Of a stretch of 64,000 bases of DNA, positions 17,929 through 29,307 are shown one piece after another. Position numbers and translations under genes: made by a program. Under the pieces are notes generated by a model. It was not told where the DNA came from and searched no databases. It saw nothing but the letters and a program-made list of their open reading frames with translations. Positions within the stretch are counted from its first letter, which is position 1; every line of letters begins with the position of its first letter. The DNA is from UBA1141 sp963665155 (GTDB taxonomy: Bacteria > Chloroflexota > Dehalococcoidia > Lucifugimonadales > UBA3495), in assembly GCA_963665155.2 (NCBI GenBank), contig CAXXFI010000002.1, positions 868,001-932,000 on the forward strand. The letters run 5' to 3'.

Positions 17929-20790
17929 ATGCTGGAATTAGCGGGCATAGTAATTGGAATAGTCGCGGCATCGTTCATCATGCTTTTCGGAAGCAGAGGT
18001 CTCATTGATCTGTTTCGCGGCATATCCCAGCGGCGATCGATCAAGAAAGCGGAATCAACGGCAAGCGATACTGAACGAGGCTCGACCACCGACGACATTC
18101 CTTCCTCCCCTATTCTCGCCGCCACTAAGTTTCCCGACAATCGACAAAGGGCATTATCGCCAGTAGCTGATGCGTCAACTAGGGCCGTTGGTAGCCCCTT
18201 CGTTGGTAGGCAACGGTAACTGGCAAGTCTTAAATCGGCCATGGAGAACGCTCGGGCCGGTCATGGTAGTGTAACGCTCTTGGGTGGTGAACCTGGCATC
18301 GGCAAGACCCGGACCGCGCAAGAACTGGCCAGCTACGCCACCGCAGTAGGTGTGGATATATCCTGGGGCCGTAGCTATGAACAGGCAGGCACACCGCCGT
18401 TTTGGCCCTGGATAGAAGTCACACGTTCTGTGGTTCGTGGCTGGGATAAAGACCGACTACAATCGGAGATGGGGCCTGGCGCGGCTAACTTAGCCGAGAT
18501 AATGCCCGAAGTTAAAACGATTTTGCCGGATCTCCAAATACCACCTAATTTGGAACCGGAGCAGGCTCGTTTCCGATTGTTCGATTCCTTGACGACCTTC
18601 CTTATCAACGTTTCTAGGGCACAACCACAGCTATTAGTTCTAGAGGACCTTCATTGGGCTGACACGCCTTCCCTGCGTATGTTGGAATTTCTGAGTGGCC
18701 GCATCGCCGACGCTTCGATATTCGTTGTTGGAGCCTATAGAGATGTAGAAATTACAGCGGAGCACTCTTTTAACGAGACCCGCCAAATTTATCCAGGGAG
18801 CCGGGATTTCGCCTGGAAACCCTGCAAAGATTTACAGCCCGAGAAACAAGTCATCTAATTGAGGCGACCGGAGACCTCACCCCAACCAAGGACCTGACAG
18901 AGAGGATTCAAGAGCACACAGACGGTAACCCGCTGTTCGTAAATGAGGTTGTCCGGCTTTTGGAGGAGCGCAGAAGGCAAGATTCCGATGATGGCAAATT
19001 AGTTCTAGACCTGGCAGTGCCTGAAGGCGTTCGGGCGGTAACGAGACAACGCATCCAACGATTGTCTTCCGTTGTGCAACGAAGCGGTCACGAACGCCTC
19101 GGTAGTTGGCAGGGAGTTCGATTTTGCCCTCCTATTACGATTGGCTGAAGACATAACCGAGGATGAATTATCAACCGCCCTGGAAGAGGCCGTCAAAGCC
19201 CACTTGGTTGAGGAGCTGTCGACGCTGCCGGGACGGTATCACTTCAGCCATTCTTTGATTCAGCAAGCGCTGGCTGAAGAACTCTCCACTACTCGCAGGG
19301 TGAGGCTTCACGCTAGGATCGCCGAGGCATTGGAGTCGAATTACGGCCCCGATGCCGAAGCCCAGGCTGCCGAGTTGGCGCACCATTTCGCCGAAGCACA
19401 GACGGTGCTGGGCGCAGAAAAGTTGGTGCAGTATTCATTGTTGGCTGTAGAAAAGGCGCTGGCTACTTATGCTTATGGAGAGGCGCTGGACCACTTCCAG
19501 CGGGCGCTATCGGCCAAGGACGAACCCTCGACCGGCACGGTGCCTACGGAATGTGCCGAGACGGCGGCGGCACTTTTCGGGTTGGGCCGCGCACAGTTAG
19601 CTACACTGGACCAGTACCAGTTGGGGGATGCGGTGACCAGCCTGCTGCAGCGGGCCCTCGACTATTACATCAATACGGGAGATGTAGCCCGCGCCGCCGC
19701 AGTGGCCGAATATCCTCTCTTACAACCTGCTAGGTACCTCTTAAAGACAACTCTCGTAGACCGCGTATTGCCCTTGGTGCCGCCGGATTCTCTTGTGGCA
19801 GGACGCCTCCTCTCTCAATATGGTTTGGTCATTGGAGGTGATCAAGGCGACTACCAGGGGGCCCAGGAAGCTTTCGAACGAGGGCTGGCTATCGCTCGCC
19901 GCGAAGGAGACACCGCCCTGGAAATGCGGACTTTGTCGTACGCAGCCCTGATGGATCTATTTCACGTACATTTTCAGGAGGGTCTGGAGAAGTATTTGCG
20001 GGCAGTGGCTTTGGCCCAAAGCGTCGGCGACCCGAGGGCGGAGGTAGAAGCCCGGTGGTATACCGCCGTTATTCAATACAACCTAGGTCAGCCGGAGGAG
20101 GCGCGGCGGACGGTGACAGCGGGATTGGCCTTGGCGGGGAGGCTGCAGCACCGCGAGTGGCAAGCCTACCACTCATACGGTATCAGCATTTATTTTCGGG
20201 CCATTGGGGAATGGGATAGTGCTCGCGAATATGGCGATCGCGGCTTACAAGTATCTCCCCGCTTTTACCAATTGTTGTATATGAGATTGTGCCTGGAGTA
20301 CGAAGTAGGAGAGTTCGCCGCGGGAGGCGACTACCTGAATCGTCTCCTGGAGATCGCCCAATCCAGGCCAGCGGGGTCAGTTGGCCCAATGCATGCAGCC
20401 ACGTCATTTGCAGTGGCGCTGTCCGGACGCATCGCCGGTGCAGAGGACAGATTCGACGTCGCCGAGGAACTGGCCGAAAACGTACTCTCATCGTCACGTT
20501 CCATCCCTCCTCTTACCGCTAACTTTGCCAGGGCCGGTTTGGCCGTACTGGCAGTGCAGCCGCGCGACGCAGATGCTGCTGCTGACCAGTATGGCACTTT
20601 ACAGTCGGCGAGAGGCACTACTATATCTACCGCCACAGTCACTTCAATAGATCGCGTGCTGGGCCTCCTAGCCCATACCATGGGCAACCCAGAACAGGCC
20701 GCCACTCACTTCGCAGACGCCCTGACGTTTTCCCGCAAGGCGGGCTTCCGGGCGGGTGCAGTCCAGGCGGGTGAAATTTTAGGGGCGTAG
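17929..20790 (+). pseudogene. Membrane-anchored AAA/TPR signalling ATPase, degraded
   Basis: The N-terminus (MLELAGIVIGIVAASFIMLF) is a transmembrane anchor. An AAA ATPase follows, with VGRQR, GGEPGIGKTRTAQEL (Walker A, near 18285), LEPEQARFRLFDSLTTFL and LLVLEDLHWAD (Walker B, near 18640). A long TPR-like region from about 19300 to the stop completes it. It is a paralogue of the intact protein at 41635-45510, lacking the kinase domain. Damage includes TAA at 18217 (expected Glu in VGRQRE), a frameshift near 18800 and a compensating one near 19075. The C-terminal 570 codons remain open. Confidence 0.85.
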
Positions 20791-21750
20791 AGGCAGGGAA
20801 TCATGGCCGCAATGCCCGCGCAATCGACCGGCTTCGAATTCCCCAGCCAATAGCCACCAACACCGCCAATCCGTGTTTCAGGTATGCTTCGACTCTCCCC
20901 CGTCTCCCCGTCCAGACCAAGCCGCATGATGCTACGACACTGCAGTTATACTGTCGCCACTAATCTCCACAATGAATCTACCACTTTGAACCAGTCGAAT
21001 GTGTCCTCAGTACACATTTGTGTCCCCGGACCTGATTAAAAGTACTCAGACATAAGTCTGCCTTAAGTGCAAGCAATCAATGGACTTACATTTCCTAAGT
21101 TAGGCCGTGAGTTGCCGACAAATCTGGGTCCGTTGACACGATGCGCGAACAGTGTCGTGCCTTGATGCGCCCACACATAACCTAAAAGTGATCTCCGCCA
21201 GTTTCAAGATTTGCCCCACAGGTACTTCGAAACGGCGGACCCGGACCTCAAAGATGGGAGTCTGGTGCGCCCTGAATAGAACGAAGTCAAAATTAACAGC
21301 ACCAAACCACTGCCGCAAGCAGTCAAGACTGCCCAATACACTATCCTTAACACTGGCCTGAATCGCGGTGGGCGAGGGCGTTGTATGCGGAGTAAACTCC
21401 TGGTCGATTGAGAGCATCTAATTTGCATGCATATCTTTCGGCCAGATGTGCCTGACTTTCTGACGTACTCGTCAAACTTTCTCCGGTTATGTGCTGTCTT
21501 GGCGCAGTTTCCCACATCCAATCTAATAAATTCGCCCGTCCCAGGCCTACGAACTAGCGCCAGCCAATACCTTCCACATTGTTTCAAACACTGGTCTATT
21601 TCACGGTGGGCGGTGGGCGCACTAGGATCTCAAATTCGGCCGATTTGGACCTGCTTCATCGTCATTAATTTCCCTTTCCGCACATAAAAATCTTAGGGTC
21701 GAGCCCACACTTTGTATACCGCAAACCAAATGGTTACTGAGGATCATTGA
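20791..21750. other. Non-coding stretch
   Basis: No credible gene is seen in this stretch of about 960 bases. It contains two of three copies of a degenerate 40-47 base motif (21333-21372 and 21564-21610; a third is at 24994-25042). It may be decayed sequence. Confidence 0.4.
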
Positions 21751-24469
21751 ATTCGCAATAAAGACCTGCCAGCGCCGATTGAGATTCTGACAACCAAGAC
21801 CCTTATTCCGCTGCTGACGGCCAATTTGGTCTCGCGGCCGCTACTGATTGACCGTCTTAACGATGGTGTCGGGCGTAAGCTAACGCTCATATCGGCACCG
21901 GCAGGTTTTGGTAAGACTTCACTCTTGGGGCAATGGCTGGCAGCGAACTTAGGCAGTGAATCGCGCACGGCGTGGGTCTCGTTGGACGAAGACGACAATG
22001 ACCCCGCACGCTTCTTCACCTACGTCATCGCCGCGATTCAAAGAATCCACCTGGGACTCGGGACAACAACACTGGCCCTAATCGAATCACCCGAGCCGCC
22101 GCCACTCGAATCAGTTGTTACGACCCTGATCAATGACCACGCTCTTATTTCGGAGGATTATCGCCTCATTTTAGATGACTACCATCTGATTGAGGCGGAA
22201 CCGATTCATTCGGCAGTCACCTTTCTCCTGCAACATTTGCCCGAGCACATGCATCTTGTGATTGGTAGTCGCACCGACCCACACTTTCCGCTGGCTCGTA
22301 TGCGAGGCCGGGACGAACTGGCCGAACTGCGCTCCTCGGACCTGCAATTTACTACAGAAGAAACGGCCATCTTTTTCACCCAAGTCATGGACCTGAATCT
22401 GTCTCAAGAAAATGTGACCAGCTTGGAATCGCGGACTGAAGGCTGGATCGCTGGCTTACGGCTTGCGGGGCTGTCCATGAAAGGGCGGGAAGACCTCACT
22501 GGCTTCATAGAAACTTTCAGCGGGACCCACCGTCATCTCCTCGATTACCTTGGCGAAGAGGTGCTCCAGCGCCAACCCGAAGATGTTCAGAGATTCCTGG
22601 AGAATACATCCATCTGGGCCTGTTTGACCGGCCCTCTTTGCGACGCGCTAACCGGCCGATCCGATAGCCAGGCGATGCTTGAGAAGCTTGAACGATCGAA
22701 TCTTTTCACCACCCCGCTGGATGACGAGCGGCGCTGGTACCGCTATCACCATCTCTTCGCTGAATTTCTGGTACGCCGCCTTTTCCAACAGGGAGGAGGC
22801 CGCGTTGAAAATCTCCATGGTCAAGCCAGTGCGTGATATGAGGCCAATGACCAGTTAAATGAAGCGATTGGTCACGCACTAACCGCAGTGGACTATGATA
22901 GGGCTGCTCGTTTGATCGAGCAGGCCGCCTACGCGACGGGGGTCGGAGGAGGGGCGAGCCACAGATTCCTCGGGTGGCTGGACTCCCTTCCCGACGAGCA
23001 GTTCCGAGCCCGGCCAAAACTATCCATCTATTACTCTGGAGTCCTGTTCAACACTTTGCGATTTAACGAAGTTGAACGCCGCCTTCAGAAGCTGAGACTG
23101 CCATAAGCGACATGGAGGATAGCTCAGCAGAAACGCAGCATCTTTTAGGGCAGGTTGCGGGGCAGCGGTCCGTTTTGGCTCGCCTTCCGATAGGCACACT
23201 GGATATCCCGCTGGCCGTTGAGTTGTCTAAAAAGGCGCTGGAGCTTCTTCCATCAGATAGCCTATGGAGAATGGATGCGGTCTTGAGCCTGGGGGAGGCC
23301 CACCTACAGAACGGGGACCCGGAGGCAGCGGCGTCGGCCTTTCAGGAAGCTATATCCGGGGGGGGGGGGGGGGCGGTATCTCGGGAATCTTGGCTGCGAC
23401 ATTTGGCCTTGCAAGGGTCGGAAAATTCCAAGGTAAACTCCGCCAGGCGCACCGAACCATTCAAAACGGTCTCCAGTTAGCGGCCGACCGGGGCGAGGAG
23501 AAATTAATCGTTCTGGGCAAATTGCACACAATGTTGGGAAGCATACTCTACGAATGGAACGAACTGGACGCTGCTACGGGTCATCTGAACACCAGTATTG
23601 GAATTGGGCAGGAAATGCAAGATGGCTCTGTCCTAATCGGCGCCCATGGTAACCTGTCTTTCGTCAAGCAGACCCGGGGTGATCCAATCGCCGCTTCAAA
23701 CCTGATGGAGCAAGCGCTTCAGATTTTGGAGAAGGTCAACCTGGACGAAGCAATCGCGACCCTGCTCGAACCCGCCCGAGCACGGTTGTGGTTGGCTCAA
23801 GGTAGGCTCGAGGAAGCCGTTGTTTGGGCTGAAGGATCCGGTCTTAGCGCCGAGGATCGCCTAGAAGAATATCATGCCTTCATATCGGTTCTCATCGCCC
23901 AGGGAAAGCTTGACGATGCCATAAGTTTGCTGGATGGAGTCCAGTTGTTCGCTGAGAGAACTGGGTTGGGCGGCGGCGCGCCCGTCGAACTCTTGGTACT
24001 CCAAGCCGCGGTTTCCGACGCGAAGGGTGAAATGCCCCAGGCCGAGAGGATACTGGAGCGGGCGCTCGCGATAGGGGAGCCAGAAGGTCTGATTCGCACG
24101 TTCGAACCCGCCGCTGCAATGTTGCCGAAGATCTTAGAAGCCCATGAGCAAGGGCACCGGGCTGAATCCCCTGGCTCTTCTCTGGAGTATCTGAGTGAAT
24201 TGGTGGCGGTGTTCAAAGAGATCCCCGTGCACCACTCATCGACCGCTCTGGAGCGTGCCCAGCAACAACTAAGGGAACCTCTAACAGATCGCGAGCTTGA
24301 GGTCCTCCGACTTATCGCCTCTGGGATGTCCAATCGCCGGATAGCTGAAGCGCTAATCGTCTCGGTGGGGACCATCAAAGCCCATGCCCACAATATATAC
24401 GGAAAGCTGGACGTGCGAAGCCGCTCCCAGGCTATAGCGAGAACCAGGGATTTGAATCTCCTTCATTGA
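21751..24469 (+). pseudogene. LuxR-family MalT-type ATP-dependent regulator, degraded
   Basis: The frame opens at 21751 and shows the family pattern: TKTLIPLLTANLVSRPLLIDRL, Walker A ISAPAGFGKTSLL near 21900, RLILDDYHLIE (Walker B) near 22170, a TPR-like middle and a C-terminal LuxR helix-turn-helix. The HTH is LTDRELEVLRLIASGMSNRRIAEAL near 24280-24350. Damage includes no clear start codon, TGA at 22834 (expected Trp in ASAWYEAND), a frameshift near 23088 and a frame change at a run of 16 G at 23358. Intact MalT-like proteins are large one-component activators of about 900 residues. Confidence 0.87.
23358..23373 (+). repeat. G16 homopolymer
   Basis: Sixteen consecutive G lie inside the LuxR-type gene. 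The reading frame must change across the run (frame 3 before, frame 2 after) to keep family similarity. Such tracts slip easily and could make the gene phase-variable, if it were otherwise intact. Confidence 0.85.
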
Positions 24470-25029
24470 TTCGGCCGACAATTGTTTTCAGTCACAACTC
24501 TTTTTTGGTCACAACTCTTTGATTGTATCAGCTTCTACCGCGCGTCCCGGCAGCTCTAGTTTGACCACGACTCGTCGGAATTGTTCATCGGCACCTTCCA
24601 GCTAACCCCATAAATAAACCCCTCTGTATATCCTTTGGTAGACGCCCTCCGCTCTGGTGACCGGTACGCTGAACTAGGTATCGGCCAGTAAGTCGGCCTG
24701 CTCGTTGGGCCAAGGGGGGAGTAATGTTCAGTTCCTATATGAGTCACCACGCATTGCTTGAGTTGCATAGAGTACGAGAATTCGAACCCTTAGCTGCAGC
24801 CAAGGACAGTTTTTCTTTAGAAGCTAGAAAGAATGCCGGGGCGTTGGAGACGGTTGAAGCCACCAGGCCAAGATTACTGAAACGCTCTCTTGTGAGCGTC
24901 TATAGGTTCATGTTGGCGTTTGGACTGTAGCTCAATCGACGCCTGCTGTTTGGGTCCCGCTGGACTCCCAGCCGTTGAATTAGTATCCAATTACCAACGC
25001 CTTCCACACTGAATCTAACACCGGGCTAA
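24470..25029. other. Non-coding stretch
   Basis: No recognised gene lies here. A 68-codon frame at 24724-24930 has a good GGGGGGAG ribosome binding site but no recognisable product, and I do not call it. Copy three of the degenerate 47-base motif overlaps the right end. Confidence 0.4.
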
Positions 25030-25605
25030 TCAACGCTGGTGGCGGAAAGCGGCATCAATATCACCATGCCAGAACTGGTCACCGAGGCCTAGGCGGCCGG
25101 CGAGGTCGAAGATGATGTTAGTATCCGGGCGAAGCTGGATCATCGACTGCGCCTCCTCGCTGGTCTCGAAGCCGAGTTTTAGCCCCTCGCGTTCGAAGGC
25201 CGAGGCAACCGGCATCACGACATAGGTCAGTGCGACAGTGGGGTTCATGAACAGATCGGTATGGGCGAAGAAGTCCAGCGCTTTGACGGCCTCGCGCCCA
25301 TGTTTGCTGTCGGCATGGGCCATCAACATGTTCGCTCCGAAGCCGATCACGGCTCGGACGGGGTAGGGCTTCCCATCCAGAATGGCCCGGTAGAGGTCAG
25401 AACTGGAAACGTAACCCCAGCGCGGCGGTCCAAGGGGCGCTCTTCGAGGCCCACGGCCGGGGCCATATTCTGTGCCGAGGGCAAATCTTGACCGTTGATC
25501 GGCGTTGCCGGCGGCGGCGCAAACAGCACATTGCCGCCGGGGCTGTCGAAACAGCCGGTGAGGGCATAGAGCAGCGACATACACGCGCGTCTGCGTGACG
25601 TTAGC
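25030..25605 (-). pseudogene. Molybdopterin oxidoreductase fragment
   Basis: The segment encodes the central part of a molybdopterin-dependent dehydrogenase. It starts with SLLYALTGCFDSPGGNVLF, then GYVSSSDLYRAILDGKPYPV, ANMLMAHADSKHG, FFAHTDLFMNPTVALTYVV (the family's stretch on transport and loss of substrate) and ends at LGLGDQFWHGDIDAAFRH. A frameshift near 25430 separates two pieces. The N-terminal FeS and cofactor-binding domains and the C-terminal domain are absent. The subfamily cannot be fixed from this part alone. Confidence 0.75.
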
Positions 25606-25988
25606 GTGGTGCTCATGGCCGCTCCAAGCGTAGTAGGACACCCGGGACTTCTCAAATCAGCCGTGCCGATTCCTCCACCTAGGCCCGACGAATCCAACAG
25701 ATCGATTCTACTGTCTCCGGCGGGTAGAGGCGGCATATCCTCGCGTAAAGCTCAAATGCAGGGTCGCAGACTACCTCGCTCCGAGTACCAGCTTGAGATG
25801 CCGATCGCCTCAGTGGGTAGGGAGATGTTGGTCATCAGCAACCAGCCTGGGGTTCTAATTACGGTGACAATTTTAGAATCTTCAAGCTATTAGATTGATC
25901 ACTGCACCCGACGCTAGTATTACAACGTCAGTTAGTTTGATAGGATGACTGTGTAGCTGGAGAGGGAATAGGCGGGTGAGGTGGGGAT

Positions 25989-27272
25989 GTGGATGCGGCA
26001 GCTTTCGAGCAGGTGTACGGGTCATTTCGGGATTTTCACGCTTACTTCGCGCCGCTGTTTGGCCGCCGGGAGACGCGGGAGCACAGCGGTCATTATCTCC
26101 AGGCCCTGCTGGTACAGTCTGGGGAGCGGCGCAACGCTGAGAACCTGTCGGAGACGGTTCCGGGGTCAGCCCGAGGGATGCAGCGGTTTCTCACCGATTC
26201 TCCCTGGGACGATGAGGTGATTATAGGACGGCTGCAGGAGTACCTGGGAACCCGGCTGGAGCATCCGGAAGGGGTGTGGGTGCTGGACGGCAGCGACTTT
26301 CCCAAGCAGGGGAGGAAGTCGGTGGGAGTGGCCCGGCAGTACTGCGGGAGGCTGGGGAAGGTGGCCAACTGCCAGGCGGGGATGTTCCTGGCCTATGTCA
26401 GCCCGTTGGGACGGGCATTGGTGGACAAGGGGCTGTATCTGCCCGAGAGTTGGACCTCGGACAAAGACCGGTGTGAGGCGGCGGGTGTGCCGGAGGATAG
26501 GCAGGGCTACCGGTCCAAGACGGAGTTGGCCTTGGAGATGGTGGGGCGGGCGCAGGAGCGGGGCCACCTGAAGGCTGGATGGGTCGCGGCGGACGACGCC
26601 TTCGGGATGTCGCCGTCCTTCCGGGAGGGCCTGGCGGCCTTGGGGATGTGGTACGTGCTGGACGTTCCGTCCGGCTTTACGGTGTGGCCGCCGGAGCCTG
26701 CCTGGACCAGTGCGGAGTATCAGGGATTCGGGCGTCCCCGCAAACCCAGGCTGCGAGACGGTCAGCGCCGGACCATGGAGCAGCGCAGCGACGAGTTGCC
26801 GGAGGAGGCCTGGCGTGAGATTACGGTGGCCGAGGGAAGCCAGGGGCCACGCAGCTACCTTTTCAGCGCCCAGAGGGTGCGACCGACCAGCAGGCGCAAG
26901 CCCGGCGAAATCCACTGGGCCGTCTACCGCCGGAACCGGGACGGCAGCGAACCCCGCTACTACCTGTCCAATGCTCCGGAGGATACCCCGTTGGAGACCC
27001 TGGCATACGTGGGAGGCTCCCGTTGGCGTATAGAAACGGAGTTTGAGACGGAGAAAAGCGACGTAGGCCTGGACGAGTACGAGACCCGCACCTGGGCTGG
27101 CTGGCATCACCACGTGGCCCTGTGCCTGCTGGGCGGAGCTTTTCTGCTGAGCCTGCAACAGGCTTGGGGGGAAAAAGATGCCCCGGATCACGAGGCCGCA
27201 GGTCTACCGGGTGGTGCGGGAAATGCTGCCCCGGGAACGGTTCGGGCCAACCGAGTTGCTGCGGTGGCTTGA
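25989..27272 (+). CDS. IS701-family DDE transposase, copy 2
   Basis: Identical in sequence to the 427-residue protein at 9466-10749, including the GTG start and the same DDE residues. The G6A5 run is also present at 27166-27176, before the family-typical C-terminus in the next frame. Confidence 0.88.
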   Translation: MDAAAFEQVYGSFRDFHAYFAPLFGRRETREHSGHYLQALLVQSGERRNAENLSETVPGSARGMQRFLTDSPWDDEVIIGRLQEYLGTRLEHPEGVWVLDGSDFPKQGRKSVGVARQYCGRLGKVANCQAGMFLAYVSPLGRALVDKGLYLPESWTSDKDRCEAAGVPEDRQGYRSKTELALEMVGRAQERGHLKAGWVAADDAFGMSPSFREGLAALGMWYVLDVPSGFTVWPPEPAWTSAEYQGFGRPRKPRLRDGQRRTMEQRSDELPEEAWREITVAEGSQGPRSYLFSAQRVRPTSRRKPGEIHWAVYRRNRDGSEPRYYLSNAPEDTPLETLAYVGGSRWRIETEFETEKSDVGLDEYETRTWAGWHHHVALCLLGGAFLLSLQQAWGEKDAPDHEAAGLPGGAGNAAPGTVRANRVAAVA

Positions 27273-27360
27273 GGATACGCAGGACAGTAACGAACGGGCC
27301 AAACGCTCCCATGCCAAGCGCCGCGCCGCCATGCGGGCATCACCCCACATCCCTCCCTGA
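27178..27360 (+). CDS. IS701 transposase C-terminal reading frame, copy 2
   Basis: Same +1 frame tail as in copy 1 (ITRPQVYRVVREMLP...). Conservation of the frame switch in all copies argues that it is a property of the element. Confidence 0.55.
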   Translation: MPRITRPQVYRVVREMLPRERFGPTELLRWLEDTQDSNERAKRSHAKRRAAMRASPHIPP

Positions 27361-27516
27361 ACTGACGTTGTAATACTAGGAGTCTAGGTGGTAGAAATGT
27401 TGAGTGCCATCAAACGGCTTAGCACAACCTCGCACAACCGTCGTTACGACAAAGTGGGATGAGCGCAGCTCTGGAGTCCCAGTAAGGGTGAACGGGACGG
27501 GCTCCTAGTCCGCTTC

Positions 27517-28509
27517 TTATTTCATCCAGACCACGGACAGCTCAACACGCTTGTGTTCCTTCAAGCTCCTGACGACGAGGAAACCATGAAACTGCTCGCC
27601 ATGGTCGTCGCGAAACGTCCAGGCGCTCAAGGCGACTGCCGGGGTGCCAGCTTGATCTTCCAGATGCCACCCTCTCCCTAGGAGTCGCTCCCGGTAGTGT
27701 TCTTCCAGGATGCCAGGAGCCTTGTCGGTGATCAGATAGGCTTGGAAACTGAACTCCAGCAGCGAGCCGAGATCGATGTCCCCGCCACTCGACCTACTTC
27801 TGAACTCTTTAGCGTACTTGAGCCCGGCGGGTGGCGCGATGTCTGGCAGATAGGGCTCGTAGTTCTCTTCAGGCTTGGGAGGCCGCTGAAGGAACTCTTC
27901 CAGGTGGGCTGGCAACTGGCACGGCGAAGAAAACGTGGGCGTCGCCGTTGCCGTAGAGGCCGATCTTTCCGATGCTTGCTGGCCGGGGTTTTCGGCCCAG
28001 AATGGACAGCCGGGTTCGGTAACCATGGCCAGGATTGGAAAACCGAGCCGCCACACTCCTTCCTCCCGCACCAATGGGAATGGGAAAGCGTAGGCAAAAC
28101 CCGATGCAATACCCTGTAGATTACCTTCGGCCTTTGGGTTACCTTCGGGAGGATCTAACAGGACCAGTTGCATCAAAGCTCTGGACGGGTCCTCCAAGTC
28201 CAAGAAGACGCTCCTAACCTCTATGTCAGGGAAGGCTGCTTCACCGCTCCACAAGGTCTCTTGCATCTGCTCGACGGTGCATCGCTCCCTGATATCGGCG
28301 ATGAAAGTCCCGTGGAGGGCAGCGGCACAATCCAGCGTTTGAGTTGACGCCGAGAAAGTATCCCACAGTTCTTGGGCAGCCTGTTTTAGGTCCTGGGTTG
28401 CCGACGAGGCTGGGCCAGGATTTGCTGTAGGCGTAGCTTCCTTACCGCATGCTGCAAGCAGCGCTAGCAGCGAGATCGTGAGTACCGCAATAGTAAATAG
28501 GCGTTTCAT
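27517..28509 (-). CDS. Putative lipoprotein of unknown function
   Basis: This 330-residue protein has an N-terminal lipoprotein signal (MKRLFTIAVLTISLLALLAAC) with the lipobox Cys at residue 21. A Thr/Ala/Pro-rich linker follows, then a domain near 45-170 containing QELWDTFSASTQTLDCAAAL. A second Thr/Ser linker is near 188-200, and a C-terminal domain (ILEEHYRERLLGRGWHLEDQ, near 275-295) ends at WMK. The bacterial lipobox predicts export and lipid anchoring on the outer face of the membrane. The ATG at 28509 follows GGAGG. I recognise no family. It is intact between an IS copy and degraded genes. Confidence 0.8.
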   Translation of the reverse strand: MKRLFTIAVLTISLLALLAACGKEATPTANPGPASSATQDLKQAAQELWDTFSASTQTLDCAAALHGTFIADIRERCTVEQMQETLWSGEAAFPDIEVRSVFLDLEDPSRALMQLVLLDPPEGNPKAEGNLQGIASGFAYAFPFPLVREEGVWRLGFPILAMVTEPGCPFWAENPGQQASERSASTATATPTFSSPCQLPAHLEEFLQRPPKPEENYEPYLPDIAPPAGLKYAKEFRSRSSGGDIDLGSLLEFSFQAYLITDKAPGILEEHYRERLLGRGWHLEDQAGTPAVALSAWTFRDDHGEQFHGFLVVRSLKEHKRVELSVVWMK

Positions 28510-28900
28510 CGGCCCTCCTTAATCAATTACAGCGTGCTGCCGAGGCGAGAAATATCGCCGGCGTATTATGATTCCGTAGGTGAGGTGCCGTTTAATCATC
28601 GACGATAAGATCAAAGGCCGCAATAATAGGCGAGCCCTTAATCGTGGCCCTCTTTTTGCTTATAGTGCTCATTTAGGCCAGCGTCCGAATCCTGCCCAGT
28701 TGGCTTAACTGGATCCCGGGAGGGCAGAAGCAAGTTCAGGGACCAGCCAGCGCACAACCTGCGCCGACATCCGCCGACGATTAAGATGGCCAGCTCTCAT
28801 AAGATCGAGACGAGTAGCAGGAGATGATTAGCACCCAACTCGTTCGCCTACCGAGCTACTCGCTCGGCGTATGTTGCCGTTTCCCACTTCACCGCCACTA
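28510..28900. other. Intergenic stretch
   Basis: About 390 bases upstream of the lipoprotein gene with no recognisable gene or strong repeat. Promoters for the lipoprotein gene may lie near its right part, but I could not pick one. Confidence 0.3.
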
Positions 28901-29185
28901 TCACGAGCACCGAGAAAACGATATCACCATCGTTACCGACAACCCAACTAGGCCGACAATGACGCCTCCCCCGGCTGCTACGAGAAGGGTGAACAGAGGC
29001 CGCCGAAAGTCCCGGTGTTTGATTAACCTGTTCCATGTAAATGCTCCGAGCGCGATCGATGACAAGAGGAAGCCGACGACCCCTACCGCGATACCTTCTC
29101 CCATACCGGCGCCGACACAGTGAGACAGCGCTACACTCAGCAGTACTCCTGGGAAAAACGTAGTTAACGTGGGGTCTAATGCCAT
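28901..29185 (-). CDS. Possible small membrane protein
   Basis: This frame encodes about 94 residues with three hydrophobic segments (PTLTTFFPGVLLSVALS, GEGIAVGVVGFLLSSIALGA and LFTLLVAAGGGVIVGLVGL), separated by a basic loop WNRLIKHRDFRR. The pattern suits a small integral membrane protein with positive-inside topology. I recognise no family. The ATG at 29185 has only a weak GCGGGG upstream. It could also be a remnant. Confidence 0.4.
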   Translation of the reverse strand: MALDPTLTTFFPGVLLSVALSHCVGAGMGEGIAVGVVGFLLSSIALGAFTWNRLIKHRDFRRPLFTLLVAAGGGVIVGLVGLSVTMVISFSRCS

Positions 29186-29307
29186 TGCCAATACCCCGCT
29201 GCCGCCTCAATGGGCGAGAAGCTGATCAGTCGCACACCTTCCAAATGTTTCTCACATCCATCTGGACGGGGAGACAGGGCAAGTCCGTGAGCCTGCCAGA
29301 TTAGTGA

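Larger units (their letters stand above)
25918..27375 (+). mobile_element. IS701-family insertion sequence, copy 2 (1458 bp)
   Basis: Same 16-bp terminal inverted repeat and length as copy 1, flanked by CTAG at 25914-25917 and 27376-27379. It lies beside the molybdopterin oxidoreductase fragment. The encoded proteins are identical to those of copy 1. Confidence 0.92.

Noticed and set aside
24724..24930. 68-codon small gene with a good ribosome binding site
   Set aside because: No similarity, low protein character and location in a non-coding stretch; the ribosome binding site alone is not enough.
25261..25491. Small + strand frame within the molybdopterin gene fragment
   Set aside because: It is antisense to clear oxidoreductase sequence.
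28824..29123. 99-codon + strand frame opposite the small membrane protein
   Set aside because: Its Pro/Thr/Arg-rich composition looks like the complement of the hydrophobic minus-strand frame.
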